Below, in pieces: positions 50,731-61,700 of a stretch of DNA of 64,000 nucleotides. Origin of the DNA: Pseudomonas alcaligenes (GTDB taxonomy: Bacteria; Pseudomonadota; Gammaproteobacteria; Pseudomonadales; Pseudomonadaceae). The stretch spans positions 3,189,501-3,253,500 of the forward strand of contig NZ_LZEU01000001.1 in assembly GCF_014490745.1 (NCBI RefSeq). The letters are read 5' to 3'. Under the pieces are notes generated by a model. It worked only from the letters and a program-made list of their open reading frames with translations. It ran no database searches and was not told the DNA's origin. How positions within the stretch are numbered: position 1 is the stretch's first letter; each line of letters starts with the position of its first letter. A program made the position numbers and the translations under genes.

Positions 50731-51936
50731 GTGGGCGAAAGCGTATTTGCCGAGCGCATCGTGCAGAACCTGCTCGACACCGACTTCTACAAGCTGACCA
50801 TGATGCAGGCGGTGCTGCACAACTACCCCAACGCCGAGGTGGAGTGGGAGTTCCGCTGCCGCAACGCCGAGGATCTGACGCCCTACCTGGCAGAGATCCG
50901 CTACCAGATCGAGCGCCTGACCGAGCTGAGCATGAGCGCCGATCAGTTGGCCTTCCTCGAGCGCATCCCGTTCATCAAGCCGGACTTCACCCGCTTCCTC
51001 AGCCTGTTCCGCTTCAACCTGCGCTACGTGCACACCAGCATCGAGGACGGCCAGCTGTCTATCCGCCTGCGCGGCCCCTGGCTGCACGTGATTCTCTACG
51101 AGATCCCGCTGCTGGCCATCGTCAGCGAGGTGCGCAACCGCTATCGCTACCGCGACGTGCTGCTGGAACAGGCCGGCGAGCGCCTGTACCAGAAGCTCGA
51201 CTGGCTCAAGGGCGAGGCCTCGGCCAGCGAACTGGCCGGCTTCCAGATCGCCGACTTCGGCACCCGCCGGCGCTTCTCCTACCGAGTGCAGGAGCAGATG
51301 GTGCACATCCTCAAGCGCGACTTCCCCGGGCGCTTCGTCGGCACCAGCAACGTGCACCTGGCCCGCGAGTACGACCTCAAGCCGATCGGCACCATGGCCC
51401 ACGAATGGCTGATGGCCCACCAGCAGCTCGGCCCGCGGCTGATCGACAGCCAGAGCGCCGCACTGGACTGCTGGGTTCGTGAATACCGCGGCCTGCTCGG
51501 CATCGCCCTGACCGACTGCATCACCATGGATGCCTTCCTGGCCGACTTCGACCTGTACTTCGCCAAGCTGTTCGACGGCCTGCGCCACGACTCCGGCGAC
51601 CCGCTGCAGTGGGCGGAGAAGGCCATCGCCCATTACGAAAAGCTCGGCATCGACCCCATGAGCAAGACCCTGGTGTTCTCCGACGGGCTCGACCTGGAGA
51701 AGTCGCTGCAGCTCTACCGTGCACTTTGCGGGCGGATCAACGTAAGCTTCGGCATCGGCACCCGGCTGACCTGCGACATTCCCGGCGTCGAGCCGATGAA
51801 CATCGTGATCAAGATGACCGCCTGCAACGGTCAGCCGGTCGCCAAGATTTCCGACACACCGGGCAAGACCCAGTGCCGCGACGACAACTTCGTCAGCTAC
51901 CTGAAACATGTTTTTCGCGTCAGCGACGCCAACTGA
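50731..51936 (+). CDS. pncB: Nicotinate phosphoribosyltransferase
   Basis: Makes nicotinate mononucleotide from nicotinate and PRPP with ATP. It has 401 residues. Family motifs seen are [41 protein letters not shown] and the conserved [15 protein letters not shown]. The GTG at 50731 is preferred (AAGGAG 8 bp away); a TTG at 50725 would overlap the pncA stop. Only 2 bp separate it from pncA, and 10 bp separate it from nadE, consistent with one operon controlled by NrtR. Confidence 0.95.
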   Translation: MGESVFAERIVQNLLDTDFYKLTMMQAVLHNYPNAEVEWEFRCRNAEDLTPYLAEIRYQIERLTELSMSADQLAFLERIPFIKPDFTRFLSLFRFNLRYVHTSIEDGQLSIRLRGPWLHVILYEIPLLAIVSEVRNRYRYRDVLLEQAGERLYQKLDWLKGEASASELAGFQIADFGTRRRFSYRVQEQMVHILKRDFPGRFVGTSNVHLAREYDLKPIGTMAHEWLMAHQQLGPRLIDSQSAALDCWVREYRGLLGIALTDCITMDAFLADFDLYFAKLFDGLRHDSGDPLQWAEKAIAHYEKLGIDPMSKTLVFSDGLDLEKSLQLYRALCGRINVSFGIGTRLTCDIPGVEPMNIVIKMTACNGQPVAKISDTPGKTQCRDDNFVSYLKHVFRVSDAN

Positions 51937-51946
51937 GGAATCCGCC

Positions 51947-52774
51947 ATGAGTAACCGCCAAGCCGAAATCGCCGCCGCCCTCGACGTGGTGCCGCCCTTC
52001 GCCGACGAAAGCGCCCTGCTGGCACAGATCGACAAGCGCAAGGCGTTCATCAAGAACACCTTGAAGAACTCCGGCCTCAAGGTGCTGGTGCTGGGCATCA
52101 GCGGCGGTGTCGACTCGCTGACCGCTGGCCGCCTGGCCCAGCTCTCGGTCGAGGAACTGCGCAGCGAAACCGGCGACGCCGGCTACCGCTTCATCGCCGT
52201 GCGCCTGCCGCACAACACCCAGCACGACGAGCACGACGCCCAGGATTCGCTGAAATTCATCCGCGCCGACGAGGAAGACACCGTCAACATCGCCGCCAGC
52301 GTCAGCGGCCTCGGCGAGCAGGTCAGCCACCTGCAGAAGCTCAGCGATGCCCGCCGCGACTTCGTCAACGGCAACATCAAGGCACGCATCCGCATGGTCG
52401 CCCAGTTCGCCATCGCCAACGCCAACAACGGCCTGGTGATCGGCACCGACCACGCCGCCGAGGCGGTGATGGGCTTCTTCACCAAGTTCGGCGACGGCGC
52501 CTGCGACCTGGCCCCGCTGTCCGGCCTGGTGAAGAACCAGGTGCGCGCCATCGCCCGCTACCTCGGTGCCCCACAGCACCTGGTGATGAAAACGCCGACC
52601 GCCGACCTGGAAGAACTGCGCCCGGGCAAGCCGGACGAAGACGCCCACGGCGTGACCTACGCCGAGATCGACGCCTTCCTGCACGGCCTGCCGGTGAGCA
52701 ACGAGGCCTACGCCATCATCGTGCGCACCTACGACAACACCCGGCACAAGCGCGAGCTGCCGCTGGTACCCTGA
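51947..52774 (+). CDS. nadE: NH3-dependent NAD+ synthetase
   Basis: Amidates nicotinate adenine dinucleotide to NAD+. It has 275 residues, the length of the ammonia-dependent form without a glutaminase domain. The P-loop [17 protein letters not shown] is near residue 46, and the NaAD-binding region [16 protein letters not shown] and [19 protein letters not shown] are present. The ATG at 51947 follows TGAGGA that overlaps the end of pncB. It is the last gene of the NrtR-controlled operon. Confidence 0.97.
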   Translation: MSNRQAEIAAALDVVPPFADESALLAQIDKRKAFIKNTLKNSGLKVLVLGISGGVDSLTAGRLAQLSVEELRSETGDAGYRFIAVRLPHNTQHDEHDAQDSLKFIRADEEDTVNIAASVSGLGEQVSHLQKLSDARRDFVNGNIKARIRMVAQFAIANANNGLVIGTDHAAEAVMGFFTKFGDGACDLAPLSGLVKNQVRAIARYLGAPQHLVMKTPTADLEELRPGKPDEDAHGVTYAEIDAFLHGLPVSNEAYAIIVRTYDNTRHKRELPLVP

Positions 52775-52979
52775 CCTCGCGTCAATACCGACTCTACGTG
52801 ATCGAATCGGGCGGCTGGTCGGGAATGACCGGCGCGCCTGGCGGCGCTGAATTGCGCCCAGGAGAGCAGGCGCTCCAGATGCCTCAGAGCAAAGTTGGGC
52901 TGGGCAAACTAGGCTGACACGCGCAGCCAGCGCAATAAATTGGGCTGACGCGAGAAAACCAGACTTAGGAAAGCCCCTC

Positions 52980-54080
52980 ATGTCCGACCTTCCGCCGATC
53001 GACCCACGCATTCCTCGTACGTTGCTCGACACCCTGATCCGTGCCGGCCTCATCGCAACCCTGGTGGTGGCCTGCTACGAGATTTTTCACCCGTTTCTCA
53101 GCCTGATGGCCTGGGCAACGATCCTCGCCGTCACCCTTTACCCGGCGCACGGCATGCTCAAGGCCCGCATTGGTGGTGGCGAGGGACGCGCAGCCACCCT
53201 GCTGGTAATAGTCGCCGTTGCCATCCTGCTGGTACCCGCCTATCTACTCGGCGCCTCGCTGACAGAGTCAGTGCAGAGCGTCATCGCCGTGGTCAAGGAA
53301 GAAGGCGTGCATATTCCCAGCCCACCTACTGCCATCGCCGACTGGCCGCTGATCGGCAAGCCTCTGTATACCTTCTGGGCACAGACCGTCGCCGACCTCA
53401 GCAGCACACTGCAACACGCCGCCCCCCACCTGAAGGGAGTGGTGCTGGGGCTGCTCAGCAAACTGGCCGGGGCCGGCGTTGGCCTGCTGGTGTTCATCGG
53501 CGCGCTGATCATCGCCGGTGTCATCATGGCTTACGGCAAGACCGGCCAGGCCAGCGCATTGCGTATCGCCAATCGAGTGGTCGCCGAGGGCCACGGCCAG
53601 AACATGACCGCCCTGTGCACTGCCACCATCCGCGCGGTCGCCCAGGGCGTAATCGGCATTGCCTTCATCCAGATGCTGTTGATCGGCGCCGGTTTCATCG
53701 TCAAGGGAGTGCCTGGCGCCGGCCTGCTGGCGCTGGGTGTGTTGATCATCGGCATCATGCAGTTACCAGCCACCCTGATCACGCTGCCGGCAATCGCCTA
53801 CGTCTTCTTCGCAGAGGGCGCCAGCCTGGCCGCGATCATCTTCGCTATCTACACCTTCGTCGCCGGCCTGGCAGACAACGTGCTCAAACCACTGTTACTG
53901 GGCCGCGGCGTGGACGTGCCGATGCCCGTGGTGCTGATCGGTGCCCTGGGCGGCATGGTGGTCGGTGGCATCATCGGCCTGTTCATCGGCCCAGTGGTGC
54001 TGGCGGTGGGCTACAAGCTGTTCTGGCAATGGGTCGACCAGCCGACCCAGCACACAGAGCCGGCCAGCCCTGGCGAGTAG
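52980..54080 (+). CDS. AI-2E family transporter
   Basis: Inner-membrane protein of 366 residues with about eight transmembrane helices in the AI-2E (YdiK/TqsA-like) arrangement. It shows the paired N-terminal helices, a central soluble part (about 70-150) and the C-terminal motif GLADNVLKPLLLGRGVDVPMPVVLIGALGG. Members export small molecules or Na+ in exchange for H+; the name is historical. It is preceded by a 205-bp gap without recognised sites. A bidirectional terminator (54094-54122) follows. Confidence 0.88.
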   Translation: MSDLPPIDPRIPRTLLDTLIRAGLIATLVVACYEIFHPFLSLMAWATILAVTLYPAHGMLKARIGGGEGRAATLLVIVAVAILLVPAYLLGASLTESVQSVIAVVKEEGVHIPSPPTAIADWPLIGKPLYTFWAQTVADLSSTLQHAAPHLKGVVLGLLSKLAGAGVGLLVFIGALIIAGVIMAYGKTGQASALRIANRVVAEGHGQNMTALCTATIRAVAQGVIGIAFIQMLLIGAGFIVKGVPGAGLLALGVLIIGIMQLPATLITLPAIAYVFFAEGASLAAIIFAIYTFVAGLADNVLKPLLLGRGVDVPMPVVLIGALGGMVVGGIIGLFIGPVVLAVGYKLFWQWVDQPTQHTEPASPGE

Positions 54081-54093
54081 AGGCTGCAGATGC

Positions 54094-54122
54094 AAAAAAG
54101 CCGGGCAATGCCCGGCTTTTTT
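54094..54122. terminator. Bidirectional rho-independent terminator
   Basis: AAAAAAGCCGGGC-AAT-GCCCGGCTTTTTT is a perfect inverted repeat with T-tracts on both strands, serving the AI-2E gene and the convergent dcd. Confidence 0.95.
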
Positions 54123-54138
54123 ATGACCCCCAGCGCAA

Positions 54139-54705
54139 TCAGGTACGCGGCAGGGTCACGCCGGTCTGGCCCTGGTACTTGCCGCCGCGGTCGGCGTAGG
54201 ACACTTCGCAGGCCTCGTCGGACTGCAGGAACAGCATCTGCGCCACGCCCTCGTTGGCGTAGATCTTCGCCGGCAGGGTGGTGGTGTTGGAGAATTCCAG
54301 GGTTACGTGGCCTTCCCACTCAGGTTCCAGCGGGGTGACGTTGACGATGATGCCGCAACGCGCATAGGTGCTCTTGCCCAGGCAGATGGTCAGCACGTCG
54401 CGCGGGATGCGGAAGTACTCGACGGTACGGGCCAGGGCGAAGGAGTTCGGCGGAATGATGCACACCGGGCCTTTGACATCGACAAAGCTCTTCTCGTCGA
54501 AGTGCTTGGGATCGACGGTGGCCGAGTGGATGTTGGTGAACACCTTGAATTCGTCGGCGCAGCGCACGTCGTAGCCGTAGCTGGAAACCCCGTAGGAAAT
54601 CAGGCGGTCGGCGCCTTCGGTGCGCACCTGACGCTCGACGAAGGGCTCGATCATCCCGTGTTCCTGGGCCATGCGGCGAATCCACTTGTCCGATTTGATG
54701 CTCAT
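54139..54705 (-). CDS. dcd: dCTP deaminase
   Basis: Deaminates dCTP to dUTP for thymidylate synthesis. It has 188 residues. Conserved segments include [13 protein letters not shown] at the start, [14 protein letters not shown], the nucleotide loop [10 protein letters not shown] with nearby Arg, and [16 protein letters not shown] with the catalytic Glu. The ATG at 54705 is the family start; the 6-residue upstream extension is not needed. It is transcribed toward the shared terminator, with a REP pair upstream between it and apbC. Confidence 0.97.
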   Translation of the reverse strand: MSIKSDKWIRRMAQEHGMIEPFVERQVRTEGADRLISYGVSSYGYDVRCADEFKVFTNIHSATVDPKHFDEKSFVDVKGPVCIIPPNSFALARTVEYFRIPRDVLTICLGKSTYARCGIIVNVTPLEPEWEGHVTLEFSNTTTLPAKIYANEGVAQMLFLQSDEACEVSYADRGGKYQGQTGVTLPRT

Positions 54706-54795
54706 GGCGGGCGTCCTGATCAAGGTCTGGTGAAAAATTGAGCGCGCATCTTACCGGGAGGCAGGGCGCGCTTCAAAGGCCTCCGTCGGAAGCCC

Positions 54796-54863
54796 TGTAG
54801 GAGCGAGCTCTGCTCGCGAATACTGGTTACGCAAAAGCTTCGCGAGCAGGGCTCGCTCCTACA
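54796..54863. repeat. Pseudomonas REP pair
   Basis: Two 25-bp arms in opposite orientation (54796-54820 and 54839-54863) of the TGTAGGAGCGAGC-type REP sequence, differing at one position and separated by 18 bp. They sit between apbC and dcd. Confidence 0.9.
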
Positions 54864-54874
54864 ACAAAACAGGC

Positions 54875-55969
54875 TCAGTCGTCGCTGATCTCGATATTCG
54901 GCATGGCCCCGGCACCCAACCCGCTCTGGGCGATGCGCGCGCCAACGCTACGGGCCATGGCCTGGTAGATCATGGCGATCTGGCTTTCCGGGTCGGCCAC
55001 GGTGGTCGGCTTGCCGCCGTCCGACTGCAGGCGGATGGCCATCGACAGCGGCAGCGAGGCCAGCAGATCGACGCCGTACTGGCCGGCCAGCTTCTCGCCG
55101 CCGCCTTCGCCGAACAGGTGCTCGGCATGGCCGCAGTTGGAGCAGATGTGCACGGCCATGTTCTCCACCACGCCCAGCACCGGGATGTTGACCTTGCGGA
55201 ACATCTCCACGCCCTTGCGTGCATCGAGCAGGGCCAGATCCTGCGGGGTGGTGACGATCACCGCGCCAGCCACCGGCACCTTCTGCGCCAGGGTCAGCTG
55301 GATGTCGCCGGTACCCGGCGGCATGTCCACCACCAGGTAGTCGAGGTTGTCCCAGGCGGTCTGGGTGATCAGCTGCAGCAGCGCGCCGGAGACCATCGGC
55401 CCGCGCCATACCACCGGGGTGCTGTCGTCGGTGAGGAAGGCCATCGACATGACCTGCACGCCATGGGCCTCCAGCGGCACGAAGAACTTCTCGTCGCGCA
55501 CCTTCGGCCGGGTGCCTTCGGCGATGCCGAACATGATGCCCTGGCTCGGGCCGTAGATGTCCGCATCCAGGATGCCGACCCGCGCACCTTCGCGGGCCAG
55601 GGCCAGGGCCAGGTTGGCCGCGGTGGTCGACTTGCCCACCCCGCCCTTGCCGGAGGCCACGGCGATGATGTTCTTCACGTTGTGCAGCGCCGGCACCTGG
55701 GCCTGGGCCTTGTGCGGTTCGATGGCGATATCCACCTGCACGCGGGCGCTGTCGACACCGTCGAGGTTCTCCAGGGCCATCTGCAGCATCTGCGCCCAGC
55801 CGCTCTTGAACAGCCCGGCGGCGTAGCCCAGCTCCAGGCGCACCTGCACCTTGCCGCCCTGGATATCGACTTCGCGCAGGCAGCCGGCGCTGACCGGGTC
55901 TTGGTTGAGGTGGGGGTCGGTGAACTGGCGCAGGGTCGCTTCGACCGCTTGGCGGGTAACGGCGCTCAT
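54875..55969 (-). CDS. apbC: Iron-sulfur cluster carrier ATPase Mrp/ApbC
   Basis: P-loop ATPase that binds and transfers Fe-S clusters in the cytosol. It has 364 residues. An N-terminal MIP18-like domain (about 1-90) precedes the deviant Walker A VASGKGGVGKSTTAANLALAL near residue 108. The metal-binding CxxC is HICSNCGHAEHLFG, near residue 277. The start at 55969 is the expected MSAVTRQAVEATLRQFTDP. It is divergent from metG across 193 bp, an arrangement common in gammaproteobacteria. Confidence 0.96.
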   Translation of the reverse strand: MSAVTRQAVEATLRQFTDPHLNQDPVSAGCLREVDIQGGKVQVRLELGYAAGLFKSGWAQMLQMALENLDGVDSARVQVDIAIEPHKAQAQVPALHNVKNIIAVASGKGGVGKSTTAANLALALAREGARVGILDADIYGPSQGIMFGIAEGTRPKVRDEKFFVPLEAHGVQVMSMAFLTDDSTPVVWRGPMVSGALLQLITQTAWDNLDYLVVDMPPGTGDIQLTLAQKVPVAGAVIVTTPQDLALLDARKGVEMFRKVNIPVLGVVENMAVHICSNCGHAEHLFGEGGGEKLAGQYGVDLLASLPLSMAIRLQSDGGKPTTVADPESQIAMIYQAMARSVGARIAQSGLGAGAMPNIEISDD

Positions 55970-56162
55970 GGGGCAACTCCGAAAGGCTGAGCAAAACAGG
56001 CGGGCATCTTACCGTAGGAGCATGGGCCGTTGGGCGGCTGTTGCCGTTTACCAGCGCCGCGAGCCGCCGGAGCCGCGCCATCCGCCCCGCCACGGATGAA
56101 AAAAAACCGCCGCGCCTATATAGTTGCCGACTTCCCTCGAAACACCAGTGCAGCCGATCACC

Positions 56163-58205
56163 ATGTCCGAAGCCCGCAAGATTCTCGTTACCAGCGCCCT
56201 CCCCTACGCCAACGGCTCGATCCACCTCGGGCACATGCTCGAGTACATCCAGACCGACATGTGGGTGCGTTTCCAGAAGCTGCGCGGCAACCAGTGCATC
56301 TACGTCTGCGCCGACGACGCCCACGGCTCGGCGATCATGCTGCGCGCGGAAAAGGAAGGCATCACCCCGGAGCAGCTGATTGCCGGCGTGCAGGCCGAGC
56401 ACAGCGCCGACTTCGCCGACTTCCTGGTCGACTTCGACAACTACCACTCGACCCACGCCGAGGAAAACCGCGAGTTGTCTGCCGCCATCTACCTCAAGCT
56501 GCGTGATGCCGGGCATATCGCCACCCGCTCGGTGACCCAGTACTTCGATCCCGAGAAGGGCATGTTCCTCGCCGACCGCTTCATCAAGGGCACCTGCCCG
56601 AAATGCGCGACCGAGGATCAGTACGGCGACAACTGCGAGAAATGCGGCGCCACCTACGAGCCCACCGAGCTGAAGAACCCGCGCTCGGCCATCTCCGGCG
56701 CCGTGCCGGTGCTCAAGGACTCCAAGCACTTCTTCTTCAAGCTGCCCGACTTCGAGGCCATGCTGAAGACCTGGACCCGCTCCGGCACCCTGCAGGATGC
56801 CGTGGCCAACAAGATCGCCGAATGGCTGGATGGCGGCCTGCAGGAGTGGGACATCTCCCGCGATGCGCCCTACTTCGGCTTCGAGATCCCCGACGAACCG
56901 GGCAAGTACTTCTACGTTTGGCTGGACGCGCCGATCGGCTACATGGCCAGCTTCAAGAACCTGTGCGCCAAGCGCCCGGAGCTGGACTTCGACGCGTTCT
57001 GGAACAAGGATTCGAGCGCCGAGCTGTACCACTTCATCGGCAAGGACATCGTCAACTTCCACGCCCTGTTCTGGCCGGCCATGCTCGAAGGCGCCGGCTA
57101 CCGCAAGCCGACCGGGGTCAACGTGCACGGCTACCTGACCGTCAACGGGCAGAAGATGTCCAAGTCGCGCGGCACCTTCATCAAGGCGCGCACCTACCTG
57201 GATCACCTGAATCCGGAATACCTGCGTTACTACTACGCCAGCAAGCTGGGCCGCGGCGTCGACGACCTCGACCTGAACCTCGAGGACTTCGTGCAGAAGG
57301 TCAACTCCGACCTGGTCGGCAAGGTGGTCAACATCGCCAGCCGCTGCGCCGGCTTTATCCACAAGGGCAACGCTGGGGTTCTTGTAGACGCCAACCCGGA
57401 ACCGGAACTGTGGGCCGCCTTCCAGGCCGCCGCGCCGAGCATCGCCGAAGCCTATGAAGCGCGCGACTTCTCCCGCGCCATGCGCGAGATCATGGCCCTG
57501 GCCGACCGCGCCAACGCCTGGATCGCCGACAAGGCGCCGTGGGCGCTGAACAAGGTCGAAGGCAAGCAAGCCGAGGTACAGGAAATCTGCGCCCTGGGCG
57601 TCAACCTGTTCCGCCAGCTGGTCATCCTGCTCAAGCCGGTGCTGCCGAAACTGGCTGCCGACGCCGAGGCCTTCCTCAACGTCGCCCCGCTGAGCTGGAA
57701 CGACCTGGCCACGCCGCTGGCCAACCACCAGCTGAACCCGTTCAACCCGCTGCTGACTCGCATCGAGCCAGCCAAGATCGAAGCCATGACCGCCGCCTCC
57801 AAGGAAGACCTCGCCGCTACCGACACGCCTGCCGCGCCAACTGGCAACGGCGAACTGGCGAAAGACCCGCTGGCCGCCGAAATCGCCTTCGACGCCTTCG
57901 CCGCCGTCGACCTGCGCATCGCCTTGATCGAGAAGGCCGAGTTCGTCGAGGGCGCCGACAAGCTGCTGCGCCTGACCCTGGATATCGGCGACGCCAAACG
58001 CAATGTGTTCAGCGGCATCAAGAGCGCCTACCCGAACCCGGCCGAGCTGGAAGGCCGCCTGACCCTGTACGTGGCCAACCTGGCCCCACGCAAGATGAAG
58101 TTCGGTGTCAGCGAAGGCATGGTGCTGGCCGCCGGCCCAGGCGGCAGCGAGATCTACCTGCTCAGTCCGGACAGCGGCGCCAAGCCGGGGCAACGCGTCA
58201 AGTAA
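56163..58205 (+). CDS. metG: Methionine--tRNA ligase
   Basis: Charges initiator and elongator tRNA-Met. It has 680 residues. The HIGH-like motif is in [14 protein letters not shown] (near residue 20), and KMSKSRG near residue 325. A zinc knuckle of the CxxC...CxxC type ([18 protein letters not shown]) lies near 145-162. The extra C-terminal EMAP-II/tRNA-binding domain (about 580-680) has the usual [11 protein letters not shown] and [15 protein letters not shown]. The frame extends to 56124, but the ATG at 56163 ([18 protein letters not shown]) is the normal start. Confidence 0.98.
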   Translation: MSEARKILVTSALPYANGSIHLGHMLEYIQTDMWVRFQKLRGNQCIYVCADDAHGSAIMLRAEKEGITPEQLIAGVQAEHSADFADFLVDFDNYHSTHAEENRELSAAIYLKLRDAGHIATRSVTQYFDPEKGMFLADRFIKGTCPKCATEDQYGDNCEKCGATYEPTELKNPRSAISGAVPVLKDSKHFFFKLPDFEAMLKTWTRSGTLQDAVANKIAEWLDGGLQEWDISRDAPYFGFEIPDEPGKYFYVWLDAPIGYMASFKNLCAKRPELDFDAFWNKDSSAELYHFIGKDIVNFHALFWPAMLEGAGYRKPTGVNVHGYLTVNGQKMSKSRGTFIKARTYLDHLNPEYLRYYYASKLGRGVDDLDLNLEDFVQKVNSDLVGKVVNIASRCAGFIHKGNAGVLVDANPEPELWAAFQAAAPSIAEAYEARDFSRAMREIMALADRANAWIADKAPWALNKVEGKQAEVQEICALGVNLFRQLVILLKPVLPKLAADAEAFLNVAPLSWNDLATPLANHQLNPFNPLLTRIEPAKIEAMTAASKEDLAATDTPAAPTGNGELAKDPLAAEIAFDAFAAVDLRIALIEKAEFVEGADKLLRLTLDIGDAKRNVFSGIKSAYPNPAELEGRLTLYVANLAPRKMKFGVSEGMVLAAGPGGSEIYLLSPDSGAKPGQRVK

Positions 58206-58228
58206 AGCGCAGGCAACAGGTTAGTCAG

Positions 58229-58262
58229 ACGGGCAGTTGCTCCCTCAGGAGCAACTGCCCGT
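58229..58262. terminator. Strong hairpin shared by metG and the pilin operon end
   Basis: ACGGGCAGTTGCTCC-CTCA-GGAGCAACTGCCCGT, a perfect 15-bp stem 24 bp after metG, with a TTTGCGTTTT run on the plus side. It overlaps the last codons and stop of the convergent FimT-like gene (58245), so that gene's coding end is part of the hairpin. Confidence 0.82.
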
Positions 58263-58757
58263 TTGCGTTTTGCTGATGGTTGTCCTGCCGGTCGCCGACA
58301 CTGTCACCACCCGCTCCTCACTGCCCACCGGGCTGGAGCGACAGATGGTCAGCGTGGCCTGAGTCGAGCCAAAGCCACTGGGCTGGAAGGTCAGGCTGGC
58401 AACGCTGGACGACAGGCTGTAGCCCGTCGGTGCTGCCTGCTGATGGCGAATCACCGTGGTACCACTCAGCACTATCCAGCCCTGCTCCCAGTCGCCTGAG
58501 TTGCTGCAACTGGTGCCATTGCTCGACTTGCACAACGTGACGGTACTGTTGCGCTTCATCGCTTCGCTCTTGGCCAGCTGGGCGCTGGCCGAAAAGCTGT
58601 TGGCAAAGGTGCGCAGCCGATTGCGCAGCACGAAATTGTCGAATGCCGGCACCGCCAGGCCAACCAGGATGGCCATCACCACCAAGGCAACCATCAGTTC
58701 CACCAGGGTAAAGCCTTGCTCGCCTTGGCGGCTGCCGGTAAGGCATCGAGTGGCCAT
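58245..58757 (-). CDS. GspH/FimT-family pseudopilin
   Basis: Minor pilin-like protein of 170 residues. The prepilin site is QG|FTLVELMVALVVMAILVGLAVPAF with Glu at +5 of the mature chain. The globular part has two Cys pairs (LCKSSNGTSC; CRSS ... GSC) and a GspH-like beta domain. The ATG at 58757 has GGAGG 5 bp away; an alternative ATG at 58769 overlaps the pilY1 stop (TGATG). It is unusual for this gene type to lie after pilY1, where pilE is common. It probably joins the pilus tip or priming complex. Confidence 0.86.
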   Translation of the reverse strand: MATRCLTGSRQGEQGFTLVELMVALVVMAILVGLAVPAFDNFVLRNRLRTFANSFSASAQLAKSEAMKRNSTVTLCKSSNGTSCSNSGDWEQGWIVLSGTTVIRHQQAAPTGYSLSSSVASLTFQPSGFGSTQATLTICRSSPVGSEERVVTVSATGRTTISKTQTGSCS

Positions 58758-58768
58758 AAGCGCCTCCA

Positions 58769-61700
58769 TCAGTGCTCGATATTCCAGAACACCCGCGACG
58801 TCGGCTGCATCACCGAGAGCGGCTGTACCGGCGGACTGCCCTCCAGCGGCGAGTCCGGGTTGGCACCGATCACGAACGGCACCGTGGTGCCGTCATCCAG
58901 GGTCACCATACCGGCCACCGGCGAAGGCGGCAGACCATCCCCAGCCAGATCCTCATAGCGCAGCAAGCCGTCACGCGGTTCGGCGTTCAGATAACCGACG
59001 TTGTACACCCGCGACTCGCCCAGGCTGGAACACACGCCAGGCGTCGCCACGGCGGGCTGATGGGTGCTGAAGGTGACAATCCCGAATACGGTGATAGCCG
59101 AGGTCACTACCTGCTCAGTCGAGCTCAGGCCCAGGTACCAGCCCTTCTTCTGGCTCAGCTCGTAGTCGCTGGGAGTAGCAGTCCCGCTGATCGACAGCAG
59201 CGACCCCAGGCACAGCGCACTGCCGCAACCACCATTGTCCGAACTCAACCAGGTGCTATCGCTCGGATGATCCTTGAGCATGAAGAAATAGTTGGTCGTG
59301 CCGGTGGCGCTACTGTAGTTGCTGACCGGTTTTTCCCGATCTCCCGAGCCCAGCAGCAGGATGTAACCGCTGGTTCCGGCCACCACATCCGGGGCGAACA
59401 TGAACTTGCGATTGGCCGAGCAGCTCGATGCACCGCTGCAGCCCAGCGCCGCCACCTTGGTAATGGTCCAGGCAGAGGGGGCATCACTACCCATGTTGAT
59501 CCGGTAGACATTGCCGCCCAGATCCGCGGTATAGCCGTAGATACCCAGGCCACTGGAGTCCGGTACCACTGTCACATCCGCCACCACACTACGATCAGTG
59601 CTGAAGGTCTTCAGCAGCGAGCCGGTATTGGCATCCAGCACATAGACCTTGTTGCCCTTGCTGGAGCTTGAGCAGCTATTGGGGTCGGCATCCTCGCACG
59701 TGTCATAACCACCACCGACGATCAGCAAAGGGTCGCTACCGGACTGGTAGCCAGCCGCCTTGAACAGCTTGGGCGACGACCAGGTCTGGCCGATGCCAGT
59801 GAAACCGGTGCTGCAGTTGGTATCGCTGACAGTGCCGGAAGTGGGGAAATTGCTCGGGCAGCCCTTTTTCCACTTGAGCGTGGGCGAACCGGGTGTACTC
59901 ACGTCGAACGCATACAGGATGCGCCCGCCACGGCGCATGGAGGCATAGATCCAGGCATTGCTGCCCGACTTGTAGGCAGTCACCGGCCCATCCATGCCAT
60001 AGGATTTCGGCGTTGGCGTCGGCGTCCCGGTGGTATGGCCAGGGAAGCTAATGGTGGTGGTGTTGTCGTACAGCCGCTTAAGGCTGCCGTAGAACTCCGG
60101 TGGGATGAAAGACCACAGCTCGCTGCCGGCCGCATAGCTACCGATAGCCGTCGTGCGGTTGCCGTTGACTGCACGCAGTGCGCCGTCGTTGCCACCGTAG
60201 AACACCACCACCTGCGGCGATGCGTCGGAGCCATAGTTGATCGCCACCGGCCGCGAGTGCACGACATCGCCATGCACCGACGAACGCACCTCGTTGGTAT
60301 TGGCATCGCCGTCCTCATCTTGCAGATCCTGGCCACGCGCCCAACTGATCAGATTGTCGCGCTCCGTGCTGCTGGCAGCCCCGAGCAAGGCCTGGGTAAT
60401 GGCCGCGTTGGCAGTGCCGAAACTGGTCATCGAGGAGCAGGAGGCGAAGGTCGGCGAACAGGTATAGACATTGCGCGCACTGTTGTTGCGCAGCACATAG
60501 GCCTGCGCGCCCTTCTCTACGATATTGCCGTCCGGCGAGTTGGAGGACTCCGATCCCGCAGCGGTCAGGCAGGCGCCCTGGGGACGGAACGCCCAGTAGC
60601 TGTCCTGTGCCGTTGGCGTCCAGAAGCTACGGGCGCACTCCGTGATGAAGCCGGTCGCACTGTTGATCGCACCATTGCCGGCGGCATCCAGCAGGCGCAG
60701 GTCGTTGTTCACCAGCCCCAGCTTGTATTGCTTCAGGTTGCCGTACCAGCGCGGGTACGAGTCCTGATCCGGGCGGAACATACCGACGAACACCTGGTTC
60801 AGGTAGGTACCCTGGGTATTCACGCTGACCGGCAAGCTGACCGAAGCGAAAACGCTGTTGACTGACTGGATCTCGGAAAAGATCGAGTTCAGGGCATCGG
60901 CAATCTGCGTACCGCTGCTGCTCACACTGAAGTACTTGCCACTGCTGACCCGCGCCACACTCTGCAGCAGGGCAGTCCAGCCCGGCCCCTGGCCGGTGGT
61001 GACCTTGTTGATATCGACCGTATAACTGGTGATACCCAGGCTGTTCTTCTTCATGAAGCGCGCCCACTCATCCGCCACATTGTCCTGCGAACCGCTGGGC
61101 GAGATGCTGATGGTGCTGGTTGACCCGCCTGCTGCAGTCAGTGCAGCAGTGGCCTGGGAGATATCCGAGCTGTTGTCCTGAGCCGCACCATTACTGATGT
61201 AGATGATGAAGTTCTTGGCACAGCCGGCCACGATGGGATTGTTGTAGGTGGTGGCCGCCTTGCTCGCCAGTGCGTTGTTCGCCAGCGCGTAGATGGCATC
61301 GGACTGTGTGCTGACACCCGTGTTGCCGGTGAAGTCGGTCTTGGCCTTGTTGTTGCCGGCGTGGGGCGTGCCCGCCGAGAAATACAGGTACGCCTCCTCC
61401 ATCGCCTTGCTGATCTTGCCGCCGTTGGACTTGTCGCCATTCTTGTTGAGGCTGCCCACCAAGTTCTGGAACAGCACCTTGTTGGCCGCAGTGAAGGGAC
61501 GGATGGCGGCGCGCACATAGGCGCCGTCATTACCCGAGTTGCCGCCACCGGTTTCGGTGAACAGCATCAGGCCGATACGGAACTTGTCAGCGGGCAGCGC
61601 ATTGACCACAGAGCTCAGGGCCGCCATTTCGTTGGTGAACGGCGTACTCCAGTTGGCGGTATTGTCCAGAATGATCAGCACGTTCGGTGCCTCGGTCGCG

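Noticed and set aside
52775..52979. Anr box or other operator upstream of the AI-2E gene
   Set aside because: No TTGAT-N4-ATCAA-like site or convincing palindrome was found in the gap.
54948..58193. Minus-strand frame of 1081 codons across metG and apbC
   Set aside because: It covers two unmistakable genes in the wrong frame; the translation shows no domain.
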